The position numbers and the translations under genes are program-made. A stretch of DNA of 21,096 bases, taken from contig BFEA01000370.1 in the NCBI GenBank assembly GCA_003427395.1, positions 356,335 through 377,430 on the forward strand, in the 5' to 3' direction. Under the pieces are notes generated by a model. It worked only from the letters and a program-made list of their open reading frames with translations. It had not been told where the DNA came from and made no database searches. This document shows, in pieces, positions 18,890 through 21,096 of this stretch (its first letter is position 1; every line of letters starts with the position of its first letter). Source of the stretch: Chara braunii (Eukaryota > Streptophyta > Charophyceae > Charales > Characeae).

Positions 18890-19450
18890 GTGGAGCCCAA
18901 AGTATACTGGGAGAAAGTGCTCTCAGGTTTTTTGAGAAAGAGAGGACATGATGTATTTTGTCCAGATGGAATAATGATGAATGGAAAGGTCACAACCAAA
19001 GTTTTGTCTTCTGTGTGGCTCGGAAAAGAGAGAGGGAAGTCCAATGACCGATTGGACTTTCTTAAAATGATGAAAATTGTGAGAACACTCAAAATAGATG
19101 ATAGTGTGATGATAACTGTTTGTGTGTATGTAAAGTTTGACGAGGAAATACCAGCTAGTTTGTGAGAATTATGGATGGAAATTTCTGGCAATTATGATGA
19201 GACTTTGGAAAGTATTGTGAGTATCCCTAAAAGACGTGTGACCTTACCTACTTTTGATCAAAGTACGGGAGGCATGACCCTGTGGAATTACTGAGGAATT
19301 TGTTGGAATGGTTAAGAAAGACACTATCCCTCCACGTAGTCCCGTGGGCAGTTGGTATGTGACCCTTTAGTTATTCTTAAGGCTTTTTGGAAGAAAGTAT
19401 CAGACCACAATGGAGTCAGTCTAAGAGACGCAATTGTGAGACCAAGCTAA
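18890..19450 (+). pseudogene. Possible decayed coding remnant, unknown family
   Basis: One frame reads protein-like sequence for 91 codons (VLSSVWLGKERGKSNDRLDF, then KIDDSVMITVCVYVKFDEE), passes TGA 19163-19165, continues (MEISGNYDETLESIVSIPKR), and meets stops at 19292, 19313 and 19337 before LVILKAFWKKVSDHNGVSLR and TAA 19448. Two of the internal stops are TGA, as in the gag-pol decay. Around 19260-19360 other frames also read plausibly, so a frameshift is likely. I recognise no domain. The ORF start at 18890 is a GTG directly after in-frame stops and is not a convincing start. Confidence 0.35.
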
Positions 19451-20456
19451 GGGGCTATACTTAGCATCACCAGAACTGTAGAACCTAACTCCTAGCGAGG
19501 GTCGTTGACCGACACAACCTGGCAGCGGGACCATGGCTCACCTAAGGTTAAGTCTTGAAGGGTCGGCCACTCAGAGAGGCTTAGCTAGAGGGAAAGTCAT
19601 TGGGGTCGATTAGGTCAAGTGTCAGGACCCTTTTTTGGGAGCCAAGATAGGAGAGTTGCTTATCGTTGCGTAACCAACGAGGGCACCATCGCTACATAAC
19701 AACACGGTGGGCCGTGGATTCTGCGTGATCGACCGGTCCATGGTGGGCCAAAATGGAGACCTGAAGCCACCTGTGTTAGACTCCAGGCTGGGCGTTCGTT
19801 ATGATTTGAGATGGTAAGCATTACCATTTGGGCGGCTAAAGGCGCTCCGTGTTTTGAGAGGTCTCGGTTAGGGCCCGCGTCCTAAGTTATGACCCCGTTC
19901 GAGGGACGATGACTAAACAAGACACCCAACGGTGAGCCGGCAGATGTCTACGACAAAGGGAGAGGACTATTAACCTACTACCTGGGAGCGGGTAGTACGT
20001 TATAGTACGAAACAAAGTATCCCCTAACTCCGAGGCCAGGACGTGGGAGACCCAGGTTGAAACCCTGGCAGCGGAACGCCGTGACGGGAGCAGATTGATA
20101 AGAACACCTCAAACGGAGTCGAGCCGGTGAATCGGATTGGTCGTTTCCTTGTCAGCAAGATGTGGTTGTGTTTGTAGCTTTGATTGGCCGACGAGACGGG
20201 GATGTCGTTTAATAAGGTCCGGAAAATTGTCAGCCTGAATACCCTTATAAGGGTATTTGGGCACATATTTGCAGCTTACAGGAAGAACGCTCCTTATGAC
20301 ATCCAGGGGCGCGTCTCATTTGTGTTGATTAGAGAGTGTGTGGGCGCGCACTTTGTGGGGACGCGTTGGTTTGACCAGAAGATTGACTAATGTAGGCTAT
20401 GAGACGCCGGTAGGGCGAGTAAGTGTCAGGCTAGAAAATCAGAGGAGGTCGCGGCC
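19451..20456. other. Non-coding region with palindromes
   Basis: No gene is recognised. It contains an ATGGTAA/TTACCAT hairpin (19811-19827), TACTACC/GGTAGTA (19976-19997), a tRNA T-arm-like CCAGG/CCTGG hairpin with a 7-base loop near 20052-20068, a perfect 20-nt palindrome (20238-20257), and two CCTGGCAGCGG words (near 19518 and 20064). TGTCAGGACCC at 19620-19630 resembles a plant LTR 5' end, but no partner was found. A 68-codon frame at 20184-20390 crosses the palindrome and looks fortuitous. Confidence 0.45.
20238..20257. repeat. Perfect 20-nt palindrome
   Basis: AATACCCTTATAAGGGTATT equals its own reverse complement. Its centre CCCTTATAAGGG resembles the inner stem-loop of the 5.2-6.5 kb hairpin array (CCCT-TAAGTT-AGGG), without the hexaloop. 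Confidence 0.9.
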
Positions 20457-21069
20457 TCGCACGCGTGGCGAAGTTACAGGCGGCGTAGCGTTGATCAGGT
20501 AAGATAGGGGCTAGAAGTGAATGTAGCCCTATTAGTCGAAAGTCGGCACTTTGGGGCCGCGCCGTGTGCAGGTGCGCGCGCACTAAGTTAACAGTGTACT
20601 AGCGAAGGTCAGAATGGTCAGAGAGGGGGCGGTAGAAGGTCGCTCGTGGCAGGCTATGGGAGCCCCGGGTCGTGGCCACGACGTTACAAGGCCGCGGGTG
20701 CCAGGAGATAAGCCGAGCGAAGGCATTGGCACACCTTTGTAGGTATGGGCAGGCTGCCCTTACTCTATATATGTAGGGTTCTGCCTGCTACATCCAGGTT
20801 TGGGCTTAGCCCTATAGGTTACGTCACTGAACTCTCACCAGGCGGATGCCGGGATCGAGGTCAGCGGCGAGCAGCGGAGCAGCGGAGGAGCGCGTCGAAG
20901 TGAGCCGAGGGGTTGAGGGTCCCGTGGGACTATCCCCCTTGGCTTTTTGTGGGGAGTTCCGACCGCCGACCCGTAGGAAAGGGCCAGGTTCCAACGGTCC
21001 TCTCCCGCATCCGTTTTTCTTTCGTTTATCTCTGAGTTTTTCCTTTTTTTTTTTTTTTTTTTTTTTTTT
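20457..21069 (+). repeat. LTR-like repeat, copy 2 (putative 5' LTR)
   Basis: Same block as 695-1277, with about 25 substitutions in the first 430 bases by eye and a small GCAGCGGA-type duplication near 20865-20890. It ends in a long T tract (interrupted by CC) at 21037-21069. A primer-binding-site-like sequence follows ten bases later. It therefore reads as the 5' LTR of an element that continues beyond the right edge, in + orientation. The left limit is where similarity to copy 1 ends, and a terminal TG was not identified. Confidence 0.75.
20766..20772 (+). promoter_or_regulatory. TATA box of LTR copy 2
   Basis: TATATAT sits in the same context as in copy 1, about 310 bases into the repeat, and is likely the core promoter of the element that starts here. 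Confidence 0.55.
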
Positions 21070-21078
21070 GGAAACCCG

Positions 21079-21088
21079 TGGTATCAGA
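21079..21088 (+). other. Primer-binding site, tRNA-iMet type (partial)
   Basis: TGGTATCAGA matches the first ten bases of the usual plant retrotransposon primer-binding site for initiator tRNA-Met (TGGTATCAGAGC). The following bases (TAGG) do not continue the match. Confidence 0.65.
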
Positions 21089-21096
21089 TAGGGGTG

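Noticed and set aside
20050-20075. tRNA gene
   Set aside because: A T-arm-like hairpin is present, but no matching acceptor 5' strand, D-arm or anticodon arm is found in the ~75 bases upstream, nor on the other strand.
20184-20390. 68-codon ORF crossing the palindrome
   Set aside because: Starts at TTG, has no recognisable family, and contains the palindrome, which by itself gives an open frame on both strands.

Overview
The window looks like nuclear DNA of a streptophyte (plant or charophyte-type alga), built almost entirely from retroelement remains and non-coding repeats. I see no intact host protein-coding gene. The evidence is a plant-style Ty3/gypsy gag-pol order (Gag with zinc knuckle, protease, reverse transcriptase/RNase H, integrase with GPY/F), primer-binding sites that match plant tRNA-Asp and initiator tRNA-Met, and a U6 snRNA-like sequence. 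From memory, the protein style resembles repeat-rich Chara braunii contigs. That is a guess the sequence alone cannot prove.

Layout: 1-64 is a CA microsatellite. 315-357 is an unbroken purine tract. 695-1277 is an LTR-like repeat with a TATA box, and it recurs at 20457-21069. There the second copy is followed by a tRNA-iMet-type primer-binding site, so another retrotransposon starts at the right edge. A U6-like sequence lies at 1385-1477. 1509-5238 is non-coding with no recognisable gene. 5239-6552 is an array of about 18 hairpins with a constant TAAGTT loop and arms that change together; this is the most unusual object here. 6946-7171 holds 85-bp tandem repeats. 8167-9590 is a diverged ~630-bp duplication rich in hairpins, ending directly at an 18-nt tRNA-Asp primer-binding site (9590-9607).

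9921-15809 is the gag-pol of the element primed by that site. It was a single frame through Gag and protease. It now carries 11 premature stops, three frameshifts and a deletion that removed the catalytic part of reverse transcriptase, yet RNase H and integrase catalytic residues are still visible. 16036-18254 is a second, separate Gag-like gene with its own C-terminal CCHC knuckle. Its 5' part is broken, but the last 597 codons are open. 18890-19450 may be another decayed coding remnant. 19451-20456 is non-coding and contains a perfect 20-nt palindrome.

If the proteins were intact, gag-pol would supply capsid, protease, reverse transcriptase and integrase for copying through an RNA intermediate primed by tRNA-Asp. 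The downstream zinc-knuckle gene would be either a second gag or an extra ORF in the env position. As it stands the element is dead in cis. No functional host pathway can be read from the window.
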